Assembly: GCA_002027195.1 (NCBI GenBank) | Contig: MWJO01000087.1 | Location: 1-36,430 of the forward strand | Origin: Streptomyces sp. GKU 895 | GTDB lineage: Bacteria; Actinomycetota; Actinomycetes; Streptomycetales; Streptomycetaceae | DNA length: 36,430 nt | Reading direction: 5' to 3' | Part shown: positions 16,440 to 23,860 of the stretch, one piece after another | Layout of the letters: each line of letters opens with the position of its first letter | Position numbering within the stretch: position 1 is the first letter of the stretch | Translations under genes and position numbers: made by a program | Notes under the pieces: generated by a model | Told to the model about the DNA's origin: nothing | Database searches by the model: none | The model's input: the letters and a program-made list of their open reading frames with translations, nothing else

Positions 16440-17632
16440 CCGCGATCCCGTGCGCCGCGGCGGCGGCCGCGAAGGTGTCGGCCCGCCACGGCGCGGGCAG
16501 CTCCCACCAGGCGTAGTACACCTGCGGATGAGCCCGTACGGCGAACCCGTCGAGCTCCTCGGCGACGATCCGCTGCCGCAGCGCGGCGTCCGCCCGCTTG
16601 GCCTCGACGAGCCGCTCCACCACCCCGTCCCCCGATGACCCGCACCGCCGCTTCCAGCGCGAACCGCCCCCGCGCTCCACCCCCCCGGACCGGATCGCGG
16701 CGCGACCGCGTCGGCCCGGTGCTCCGGTACGACGGCGAAGCCGGCCGTCAGCCCCGGCGCGACCCGCTTGGAGAGGCTGTCGACGACGTGGGTGAGGGCG
16801 GGCGCGTGGGCGGCGAAGGGGTCGGGGGCGTCGGGGTGCAGGAAGGACCAGATGCGGTCCTCCACGACCGGCAGCTCCAATTCGCCGATGACGTAGGCGA
16901 GGTGCCGCCGCCGCTCGTCGCTCATGGTCCGGGACGTCGGGTTGTGGAGCGTCGGCTGGAGGTAGAGCGCGGACAGCGGAGCCGTGCGATGGGCGGCGAG
17001 GAGCGATTCGGGCAGCGGCCCGTCCTCGTCGTCGGCCAGCGGCACGAGGACCAGGCCGAGACGGGCGGCGATCTCCTTGACCAGCGGGTATGTCAGCGGC
17101 TCGACGCCGACCCGGCCGCCGGGGCGCACGAGGGAGGCGAGGGTGGCGGCGATGGCCTGCCGGGCGTTGCCGGCGAACAGGACCCGGCCGGTCCGGGACG
17201 CCAGCCCGGGGTCGCGAGCAGGCTCGCCGCGGCCTGACGCGCGGGTGCTGTGCCGGTGGCGGCGGCCGGGAGAAGCGCCTCGGTGAGGACGTCGGGGGCG
17301 CAGCAGGGGCGCGAGGAGCGGGGCGAGGAGCGCGGACTGCCCTGCCACGGCCGGGTAGTTGAGCTCCATGTTCACCGGCGCGGCGCTCGCCTGCTCGATG
17401 AGGGCCCGGCCGGTGGGGTCGTGGGCGGCGGCTCGTACGAAGGTGCCGCGGCCGACCTCGCCCACGACCAGGCCCCGCCGTACGAGTTCGGCGTACACCG
17501 CCCCGCCGTCGACCCGGCGATCCCCCGCCGACGCGCGAACTGGCGCTGCGGCATGAGCCGTTGGCCGGGTTTGAGGCGCCCGGCCGTGATGTCGTCGGCC
17601 AGCCGGTCGGCGATGGCCCGGTAGTCGTCCAC
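16300..17632 (-). pseudogene. MocR-type GntR regulator with aminotransferase fold, several frameshifts
   Basis: Pieced together from three frames this is a MocR (GntR-HTH plus PLP fold-type I aminotransferase) protein of about 450 residues. The start is GTG 17632 (DDYRAIADRLADDITAGRLK), typical of a GntR wHTH, continuing PPQ-like MPQRQFARRRGIAGSTA. A break near 17499 shifts to VYAELVRRGLVVGEVGRGTF. Another pair lies at about 17213-17300. Then follow GNARQAIAATLASLVRPGGR, VEPLTYPLVKEIAARLGL, YLQPTLHNPTSRTMSDERR, and VVDSLSKRVAPGLTAGF with the PLP lysine. Further breaks occur in G runs at about 16640-16720, then the C-terminal domain (QVYYAWWELPAPWRADTF) runs to TGA at 16300. MocR proteins sense PLP or amine/amino-acid metabolites. 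The direct repeats at 17655-17689 are the likely operator. Decay or sequencing errors are both possible. Confidence 0.85.
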
Positions 17633-17654
17633 GGTTCCCCCACGTGTCCTTGCG

Positions 17655-17689
17655 ATTGCACCGAGGGCAAAGATTTTATTGCACCGAGG
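17655..17689. promoter_or_regulatory. Two direct repeats, candidate MocR operator
   Basis: ATTGCACCGAGG occurs at 17655-17666 and again, identically, at 17678-17689, offset 23 bases (two helical turns). MocR-family regulators such as GabR and PdxR are known to bind tandem direct repeats in the shared region between their own gene and a divergent target. Copy 2 overlaps the -35 of the hydrolase promoter, and copy 1 overlaps the expected start of the MocR transcript. Confidence 0.7.
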
Positions 17690-17708
17690 AGTGGGGGCTG
17701 CCTAGGGT
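17679..17708 (+). promoter_or_regulatory. Promoter of the hydrolase operon, probably leaderless
   Basis: A -35 element TTGCAC (17679-17684) and -10 TAGGGT (17703-17708) are 18 bases apart. A start 6-7 bases after the -10 would fall at or just before ATG 17716, giving a leaderless mRNA, in keeping with the lack of a Shine-Dalgarno. On the other strand TAAAAT (17673-17678) could be the -10 of the MocR gene. Confidence 0.5.
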
Positions 17709-17715
17709 CGGGACC

Positions 17716-18464
17716 ATGACCGATCCCGCACCCCTGGTGCTGATCCACGGCCACCCCTTCGACCACACGATGTGGACCCCGCAGATCGAGGCGTTCTCCG
17801 CCGGCCGCCAGGTGATCGCCCCCGACCTGCGCGGCTACGGCACCTCCCCGGTGCTCCCCGGCGTCAGGGAGTTCCCCGACTTCGCCCGGGACATCGCGGC
17901 GCTTCTGGACGACCTGCGGGTCGGGGCCGCCGTGCTGGCGGGTCTGTCGATGGGCGGGCAGATCGTCATGGACTTCCAGCGCCAGTACCCCGACCGGGTC
18001 CGCGGCCTGGTCCTCGCCGACACCTTCCCGGCCCCGGAGACCCCCGAGGGCGCCGGGCCCGGAACGCGACGGCGGACCGGCTGCTGCGCGAGGGCATGCG
18101 CGGGTACGCCGACGAGGTGCTGGAGAAGATGGTCGCCCCGTACGCCGACGCGCGGGTCAAGGCGCACGTCCACGGCATGATGACGGCGACCTCCCCCGAG
18201 GGCGCCGCGGCGGCCCTGCGCGCCCGCGCCCTGCGGCCCGACTACCGCGACCTGCTGACCCGGGTGAAGGTCCCCGCGCTGGTGGTGGTCGGCACGGACG
18301 ACGAGTACACCCCGGTCTCCGACGCGGAGGCGATGCACGCGGCGCTCCCCGACGCGGAGCTACTGGTGGTCTCGGGTGCCGCGCACATGCCGAACCTGGA
18401 GCGGCCGGAGGAGTTCAACGCGGCGCTGGCGGCGTTCCTGACACGGGTGGACGAGCGCTCGTAG
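17716..18464 (+). pseudogene. Alpha/beta hydrolase, one frameshift in the middle
   Basis: Read through a single break near base 18050, this gives about 249 residues. The first part has the oxyanion motif LIHGHPFDHTMW, APDLRGYGTS, and the nucleophile elbow AGLSMGGQIVMDFQRQYP (Ser in G-L-S-M-G). The frame is lost after APETPEGAG; one extra base gives ARNATADRLLREGMRGYADE, and the normal C-terminal half follows: VPALVVVGTDDEYTP (acid) and VVSGAAHMPNLERPEEF (His). The substrate is unknown; the motifs suit a carboxylesterase, lactonase or haloperoxidase-like enzyme. It heads an apparent operon with the endonuclease-fold and FUSC genes (10-base gap, then a 4-base overlap) and is divergent from the MocR regulator, its likely controller. 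It may be intact if the break is a sequencing error. Confidence 0.85.
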
Positions 18465-18474
18465 GGTCGGTCCC

Positions 18475-19476
18475 GTGACACACCAGTCCACCACCGGGGA
18501 CACCGATGTACGCGCCGTGCCGGGAAAGCGAGGAGGCAGGCGGGCCGGGGCCTGGCTCGGGGGGCTGCTGTTCGCCGTCGTGAGCGTCGTCGTCGGCTGC
18601 CGTACGGCCGACACGGACGGCATCACGCCCGTGCCCCAGCTGCTGGCCTTCCTGCCGTGGCTGCTGGTGCCGACGGGGGCGGGACTGCTGCTCGCGCTGC
18701 TGTCCCGGTGGTGGGTGGGCCTGGTCTGGGGCGTGGCCCTGCTCGGCCTGCTGGCGTGGTTCATCGAGCCGTACGGGAAGATCAGCGAACCCGACGGCAA
18801 GGTCCTCGCCTCGCTCCGCGTCCTCACCTCGAACGTCGAGTTCGGGCGCGGTACGGGGGCCCTGGTGGACGTGGTGCGCCGGGAGAAACCCGATCTCGTC
18901 TTCGTCCAGGAGTGCGAGTACACCTGCGCGGCGGAGCTGAAGCGGACCCTCGGCGTCGCCTACCCGAACCGGCGGACCGTGCCGGGCGCCGGCTCCGAGG
19001 GCTCGGTGATCCTCAGCCGCCACCGCCTCACGGCCGCCGACCCGGTCCCGGGCACGATGGGGATGCCGGGCGCGGTGGCGGACGTCGACGGCCGGGCCGT
19101 ACGGCTCCAGCTCGCGCACCCCATGCCGCCCCTGCCCGGCCAGGTGGACGTGTGGAAGCGGGAACTGGGCACGCTCCGCGACTTCGCCGCCCGGCACCGG
19201 GGCGCACCGCTGGTCCTGGCCGGTGACTTCAACGCCTCCCAGGACCACGCGGCCTTCCGGCACCTCCTCGACGCCGGTCTCCGGGACGCCGCCCGGCTGG
19301 CCGGCTCCGACCGCACCCCGAGCTGGCCGGCCCGCACCGCGCCCGCGTTCGGCGCCCAGATCGACCACGTGCTGGTCTCGCCGGACTTCTCCTGCGAGAA
19401 GGCCCGCTTCCTGGACCTGTCCGACACCGACCACCGGGCGCTGCTGGTCGAACTGGACCTGCGCCAGGGCGGATGA
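18475..19476 (+). CDS. Membrane-anchored endonuclease/exonuclease/phosphatase-fold protein
   Basis: The 333-residue product starts at GTG 18475, 10 bases after the hydrolase stop. Three membrane segments fill the first 100 residues (WLGGLLFAVVSVVVGC; LLAFLPWLLVPTGAGLLLALL; GLVWGVALLGLLAWF). The rest is an EEP (exonuclease III/DNase I-like) domain with all key motifs: LTSNVEF (metal Asn), DLVFVQECEYTC (metal Glu), VILSRHRL, VLAGDFNASQDHAAF (Asp/Asn), IDHVLVSPDF and DTDHRALLV (catalytic His). The catalytic domain would face outward, as in other actinobacterial proteins of this layout. It may hydrolyse phosphodiesters or phospholipid heads; the substrate is unknown. Its stop overlaps the FUSC start (ATGA at 19473). 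Confidence 0.93.
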   Translation: MTHQSTTGDTDVRAVPGKRGGRRAGAWLGGLLFAVVSVVVGCRTADTDGITPVPQLLAFLPWLLVPTGAGLLLALLSRWWVGLVWGVALLGLLAWFIEPYGKISEPDGKVLASLRVLTSNVEFGRGTGALVDVVRREKPDLVFVQECEYTCAAELKRTLGVAYPNRRTVPGAGSEGSVILSRHRLTAADPVPGTMGMPGAVADVDGRAVRLQLAHPMPPLPGQVDVWKRELGTLRDFAARHRGAPLVLAGDFNASQDHAAFRHLLDAGLRDAARLAGSDRTPSWPARTAPAFGAQIDHVLVSPDFSCEKARFLDLSDTDHRALLVELDLRQGG

Positions 19477-21428
19477 CGTGTAATAGGCGCATGTCCCGAG
19501 AGTTCCCCATCAGCCTCACCCCTCCCGACTGGCTGGTCAGGAACCTCCAAACCCAGCCCGCCCCGGTCAACCGGGCGGCCGTGGCCCGCGCCGCGATCGC
19601 GATGACCCTGCCGCTGGCGATCGGTCTCGCGGTCGGCAAGGTGGAGTACGGGGCCCTGGCCTCGATGGGCGCCCTGTCCGGCGTCATCGGCGACACCGCG
19701 GACGCGTACCGCATGCGCATCCTCAACATCGCGATCCCGCAGCTGTTCGGGGCGGTGGGCGTGACGGTCGGGTCGCTGGTGTTCGGCCAGGGATGGCTGG
19801 CGGTGGCCGTGGTCACGGCAGTGGCCCTCGTCTCGGGCATGATCTCGACGATCGGCGCGGTGGCGTCGGTGTCCGGGCTGCTGCTGCTCCTCAACTCCGT
19901 GGTGGGAGCCGGGCTGCCGATGCCGGGCGAGTGGTGGCTGGCGCCGCTGCTGATGAGCGGCGGCGGGCTGCTGGTGCTGGTCCTGGCGCTGCTGGCCTGG
20001 CCGTTGCGCTCCGGAGTCCCGGAACGCTCGGCGGTCGCGGACACGTACCGTACGGTCGCGACCCTGATGTCGGCCTGCGGCAACGAGGCCTACGACCAGG
20101 CCCGCCACACCGTCACCCAGTCCCTGAACCAGTCGTACGACCTCATCCTGGCCCGCCGCACCCGCCACCACGGCCGCAGCCCCGACCTCACCCGCCTCCT
20201 CGCCCAGTTGAACGCCATCACCCCCGTCGTCGAGGCGGCCCCGGCGGCCCATGTCACCGGCGAGCCGCTGCCGCCGGAGGTCACCGAGGCGGTGCGCCAC
20301 CTCGCGGAGGCGGTGGAGACGGGCTACACCGGCCCGATAGCCCTGAAGCTGCCCACCCCCACCTCGGAGACGACCCGGGCGGTGGACCACGCCCTGCGCC
20401 ACGCGGCGGAGGTCGTCCGTACCCCGGACCTCGACCCCGGCGGCCTCGACGACCGCCTGGGCCGCCCGGCCGCACTGCGCGTCCGCGCCGCGCGGGCGAC
20501 CCGCAACGTGGCGCTGTCCGCGGCCTCCTGGCGCTACGGACTGCGCCTGGCCCTGTGCATCGGAGTGGCCCAGGTCCTCGTCTCGATCCTCCCGGTACCG
20601 CGCTCGTACTGGGTGGCCCTGACCATCACCTTCGTCATGAAGCCGGACTTCGGCTCGGTGTTCTCCCGCGCCCTGCTCCGCGCGCTCGGCACGGTGGCGG
20701 GCCTGGTGATCGCGGCGGCGGTCCTGGCGGAGGTGCCGCGCGGCTGGTGGGACGTCCCGGTGATGCTGGTCCTGGCCCCCCTGATCCCGGCGCTCACGCC
20801 GCGGGGCTACGGCTACCAGACGGCGGCGATCACCCCGGTCATCCTGCTGCTGTCGGACATCCTGAACCACCAGGGCACCGCCCTCCTCGTGCCCCGTCTG
20901 CTCGACTCCCTGATGGGCTGCGGCATCGCCCTGGTCGCGGGCTATCTGCTCTGGCCGGAGAGCTGGCACACACGCGTCGGCGACCGCCTGGCGAAGGCGG
21001 TGGACGACACCGCGGCATACGTCGAGTCGGCGTTCGGCCGCGATCTCACCGACCCCCCGGCCCGCGCCCGCATGCGGCGCCGCCTCTACCGCGACCTGTC
21101 GGTGATCCGCACGGAGTTCCAGCGCGCCCTCACCGAACCCCCGCCCACCGGCCGCCGGGCGGCGGCCTGGTGGCCCCTGGTGGTCGCGGTGGAGCGGATC
21201 GTCGACGCGACGACGGCGGCCCGCGTCCGCACCAAGCACGGCGCCCCGCCGCCCTCGGAGGCGGAAGTGGCCCAAGTGGTCCTGCAACTGCGCGAACTGG
21301 CGGAGGGCGTACGCCAGGCGGAGACCCTGTACGCGGTCCGCACCGACCTCACGGGACCGTCCGGGAGCGTCCTGGAGCCGCTGCGCCAGGAGGTCGCGGC
21401 GGCCCGGGCGATCGCCTCACCCCGGTGA
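19473..21428 (+). CDS. FUSC-family (fusaric acid resistance / YccS-like) membrane transporter
   Basis: The product has 651 residues from ATG 19473, overlapping the previous stop by 4 bases; ATG 19491 (MSREFPIS) is a plausible alternative. The first 180 residues hold about five membrane helices, including the duplicated pattern EYGALASMGALSGVIGDTADAY. A central cytoplasmic region (about residues 190-340) follows. Then a second helical bundle carries the FUSC signature SYWVALTITFVMKPDFGSVF, RALGTVAGLVIAAAV and GYGYQTAAITPVILLLSD. The C-terminal 150 residues are soluble and helical. FUSC proteins export aromatic acids or other organic anions, or act on membrane lipids. It closes the three-gene operon started by the hydrolase, so export of a MocR-linked metabolite is possible but unproven. 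The stop codon lies inside the terminator stem. Confidence 0.93.
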   Translation: MTCNRRMSREFPISLTPPDWLVRNLQTQPAPVNRAAVARAAIAMTLPLAIGLAVGKVEYGALASMGALSGVIGDTADAYRMRILNIAIPQLFGAVGVTVGSLVFGQGWLAVAVVTAVALVSGMISTIGAVASVSGLLLLLNSVVGAGLPMPGEWWLAPLLMSGGGLLVLVLALLAWPLRSGVPERSAVADTYRTVATLMSACGNEAYDQARHTVTQSLNQSYDLILARRTRHHGRSPDLTRLLAQLNAITPVVEAAPAAHVTGEPLPPEVTEAVRHLAEAVETGYTGPIALKLPTPTSETTRAVDHALRHAAEVVRTPDLDPGGLDDRLGRPAALRVRAARATRNVALSAASWRYGLRLALCIGVAQVLVSILPVPRSYWVALTITFVMKPDFGSVFSRALLRALGTVAGLVIAAAVLAEVPRGWWDVPVMLVLAPLIPALTPRGYGYQTAAITPVILLLSDILNHQGTALLVPRLLDSLMGCGIALVAGYLLWPESWHTRVGDRLAKAVDDTAAYVESAFGRDLTDPPARARMRRRLYRDLSVIRTEFQRALTEPPPTGRRAAAWWPLVVAVERIVDATTAARVRTKHGAPPPSEAEVAQVVLQLRELAEGVRQAETLYAVRTDLTGPSGSVLEPLRQEVAAARAIASPR

Positions 21429-21448
21429 CACGCAAGGCACCGGGGTGA
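21417..21448. terminator. Bidirectional terminator containing the FUSC stop codon
   Basis: TCACCCCGGTG (21417-21427) pairs perfectly with CACCGGGGTGA (21438-21448) around a 10-base loop. It lies between the convergent FUSC and PhoX genes and the left arm includes most of the FUSC stop codon. Confidence 0.75.
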
Positions 21449-21461
21449 AGCGATCGGCGAT

Positions 21462-23555
21462 TCAGACGCCGATGTCCGAGCCGTCCTTGCGCCACACGGC
21501 CACCACCGCCGGGCGCACGATCTTCCCCGGGCCGTCAGGCCAGGTGCTGGCCGGGTTCTCCACGGTCGCGCCGGTGATCTCGCCCGGGTGCTGGACGGCC
21601 ACCAGGACGCGGCGGTCCTGGATGATCGGCCCGCAGGTCTCCGCGCCGGTCGGCACGGTGAGGAACTGCTTCAGCTCACCGCGCCGGTCGCCCTTGGTGG
21701 CCACGCCGAACAGGCCGTCGTGGGAGCCGAGCTGGTTGCCGTCGGTGGAGATCCAGAGGTTGCCGTACGGGTCGAAGGCCACGTTGTCCGGGCAGGAGAT
21801 CGGGCTGACCCGGTCCTTCGGGAACCCGGCGAAGTAGGTGGCCGGGTCGGCCGGGTCACCCGCGACCAGGAACAGGGACCAGGCGAACTTCTGGCTCTCC
21901 GGCCGGTTCCAGCGCTCGGTCAGCTCCAGGATGTGCCCGTGCTTGTTGGCGTTGCGCGGGTTGGCCTCGTCGGCCGGGGCGTTGCTGCCGACCCCGCGGT
22001 TGGTGTTGTTGGTGAGGGCGACGTAGACCTTGCCGGAGACCGGGTTGGGCTGGATGTCCTCGGGCCGGTCCATCTTGGTGGCGCCCACCTTGTCACCGGC
22101 GAGCCGCGTGAAGACGAACACCTCCTCGGCCGTCATCCCCTCCACGTGCGAGACGGCACCCTTGGCGGTCGCGGTGGCCAGCGGAATCCACTGACCACTG
22201 CCGTCGAACTCACCGTCGGCCGGGAGCTTGCCGGTGCCGTCGATCTCGATGGCGGGGGAGTCACCGCTGAGCTTGGCGACGTAGAGCGTGCCCTCGTCGA
22301 GAAGCGAGAGATTGTGCTCGCGAACGGCGCGCGAGGTCCCCTTCTTGACCCTCTTGCTGCTGACGAACTTGTAGAAGTAGTCGAACCGTTCGTCGTCCCC
22401 GGAGTAGACGACGGGCCGTCCGTCCGAGGTCAGCCGCACGGTCGCGGCCTCGTGCTTGAAGCGGCCGAGGGCGGTGTGCTTGCGCGGGGTGGAGGTGGGG
22501 TCGTACGGATCGAACTCGACGACGTACCCGAACCGGTGCACCTCGTTCGGCTCCTGGGCGACATCGAAGCGCTGGTCGAACCGCTCCCACTTGCGCTCGC
22601 TCGCGCCGGTGCCGATGCCGTACCGCTTGTCCGTGGCGCGGCTGCTGTTGGCGAAGTACTGGTTGAAGTTCTCCTCGCCGTGCAGCGTGGTGCCCCACGG
22701 GGTGGTGCCGCCGGAGCAGTTGTTGAGCGTGCCGAGGACCTTGGTGCCGGTCGGGTCGGCGGAGGTCTTCAGCAGGTCCGAGCCGGCCGCGGGCCCGGTG
22801 AGCCGGAACTCGGTGGTGGCGGTGACGCGCCGGTTGAGCGGATGCCGGGACACGGTGGTGAGCTTCCCGCTCCTGCGGTCCTCCTCCACCACGACAGCCG
22901 ACAGCCCGTGCGCGGCCCACGCGACCTCGACCTGCTCGCGGGTCGGGTTGGCGGGGTCGTACCCGCGGAACATGAGCACCTCGTCGGTGTACTCGTGGTT
23001 GGCGACGAGGAGCTGCTTGCCGTGGCCGAGGGGGAGCAGCGCGAGGAAGTCGTTGTTGTACCCGAACTGGCCGGCCTGCGCGGCGGCCGTCTGCCGCTCC
23101 GGGTCGAAGGCGGGCGCGCCGCGCAGGATGGGCTCGCCCCAGCGGATGACGACGTTCTGCGCGTAGCCGTCAGGGACGGTCACGGCGTCGGTGGTGTTGG
23201 GGGCGACGGGGCTGTACCGCAGCCCACGGGAGGCCTTGCCGCTCTTCTGGTACGAGGGGGTCGGCGCCGTGCTGGTCGCGGCGTGGGCCTGCGGGGCGCC
23301 GACGACGGTCGCGCCGGCCGCGGCGGCCACGGTGACGACGGCGGCGGTCCGCATCAGGGAACGGCGGCTGAGGGCACCGGCGATGACGTCACCGACGTAC
23401 TCGTTGGCGCTGGTGTTGGGCACCTCGTGGAAACAGGCGTTGCCGCACCGGTAGAGGCAGGTCATGGCGGAACGCCCGCCCTGGTGTCCGTCGGACGACG
23501 GCGTGCTGATCAACGGCAGCGGTATGCGCACTTTGTAATCCCCTTGCTTCCCCAT
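21462..23555 (-). CDS. phoX: PhoX-family alkaline phosphatase (Tat-exported)
   Basis: About 697 residues from ATG 23555; GTG 23531, with AAGGGG nine bases upstream, is an equally good start. The N-terminus carries the conserved TCLYRCGNACFHEVPNTS segment of actinobacterial PhoX, then a twin-arginine signal (LSRRSLMRTAAVVTVAAAA, then PQAHAA). The body has the PhoX/DUF839 propeller motifs: LLVANHEYTDEV, NNCSGGTTPWGTTLHGEENF, GRFKHEAATV, VVYSGDDERFDYFYKFVSS, MDRPEDIQPNPVSGKVYVAL and PDNVAFDPYGNLWISTDGNQ, which supply Ca/Fe ligands in known PhoX. It hydrolyses phosphomonoesters outside the cell to release phosphate. A PHO box lies 64-81 bases upstream, so PhoP control under phosphate starvation is likely. 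It is monocistronic. Confidence 0.93.
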   Translation of the reverse strand: MGKQGDYKVRIPLPLISTPSSDGHQGGRSAMTCLYRCGNACFHEVPNTSANEYVGDVIAGALSRRSLMRTAAVVTVAAAAGATVVGAPQAHAATSTAPTPSYQKSGKASRGLRYSPVAPNTTDAVTVPDGYAQNVVIRWGEPILRGAPAFDPERQTAAAQAGQFGYNNDFLALLPLGHGKQLLVANHEYTDEVLMFRGYDPANPTREQVEVAWAAHGLSAVVVEEDRRSGKLTTVSRHPLNRRVTATTEFRLTGPAAGSDLLKTSADPTGTKVLGTLNNCSGGTTPWGTTLHGEENFNQYFANSSRATDKRYGIGTGASERKWERFDQRFDVAQEPNEVHRFGYVVEFDPYDPTSTPRKHTALGRFKHEAATVRLTSDGRPVVYSGDDERFDYFYKFVSSKRVKKGTSRAVREHNLSLLDEGTLYVAKLSGDSPAIEIDGTGKLPADGEFDGSGQWIPLATATAKGAVSHVEGMTAEEVFVFTRLAGDKVGATKMDRPEDIQPNPVSGKVYVALTNNTNRGVGSNAPADEANPRNANKHGHILELTERWNRPESQKFAWSLFLVAGDPADPATYFAGFPKDRVSPISCPDNVAFDPYGNLWISTDGNQLGSHDGLFGVATKGDRRGELKQFLTVPTGAETCGPIIQDRRVLVAVQHPGEITGATVENPASTWPDGPGKIVRPAVVAVWRKDGSDIGV

Positions 23556-23860
23556 GGACTCCCCTTGAATCCGCGCCACGGACGCTAAGGGCCGGTTTGT
23601 GCGGGAGCGGGGACTGGCGGTGAACGCGCAGTGAATGCGGGGTAGCGAGGCGGGAGTCAGGGGCGGCCTGCGGGCGGGTTGCGGGGGACTTGGCGGGGGG
23701 GCTTGCGGGCGGCTTGCACGATAAGACCGAATACGGCCCTTGACGGATGCGGCTTGCGCTGCCCTCCCCGGCCCAAGATCCGTCTCCAGGGCCGCTAACC
23801 TTACGTGTCCGTCCTGGCCAGGGATTGACGGGCATCAACTCATGCGAAGGGTTGCGCACA
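23556..23860. other. 305-base divergent promoter region between phoX and the vWA gene
   Basis: No gene is seen. It holds the PHO box (23619-23636) near phoX and a long G-rich tract (23640-23720). Candidate -35 elements for the vWA gene (TTGACGG at about 23741) lack a clear -10. A pronounced strand asymmetry (G-rich on the + strand) is visible between 23600 and 23720. Confidence 0.5.
23619..23636 (-). promoter_or_regulatory. PHO box (two direct-repeat units) upstream of phoX
   Basis: On the minus strand the sequence is ATTCACT then, 11 bases on, GTTCACC (the + strand reads GGTGAAC at 23619-23625 and AGTGAAT at 23630-23636). Two 11-base units with a GTTCACC-like core are the known PhoP-binding pattern in Streptomyces. 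It sits 64 bases upstream of the phoX start, as expected for PhoP-activated promoters. Confidence 0.75.

Noticed and set aside
15135..17498. Single 787-codon fusion of MocR and SH3 protein
   Set aside because: The joined frame arises from breaks in the MocR gene and a missing stop in high-GC DNA; the SH3 gene has its own signal peptide, start codon and ribosome site at 15659.
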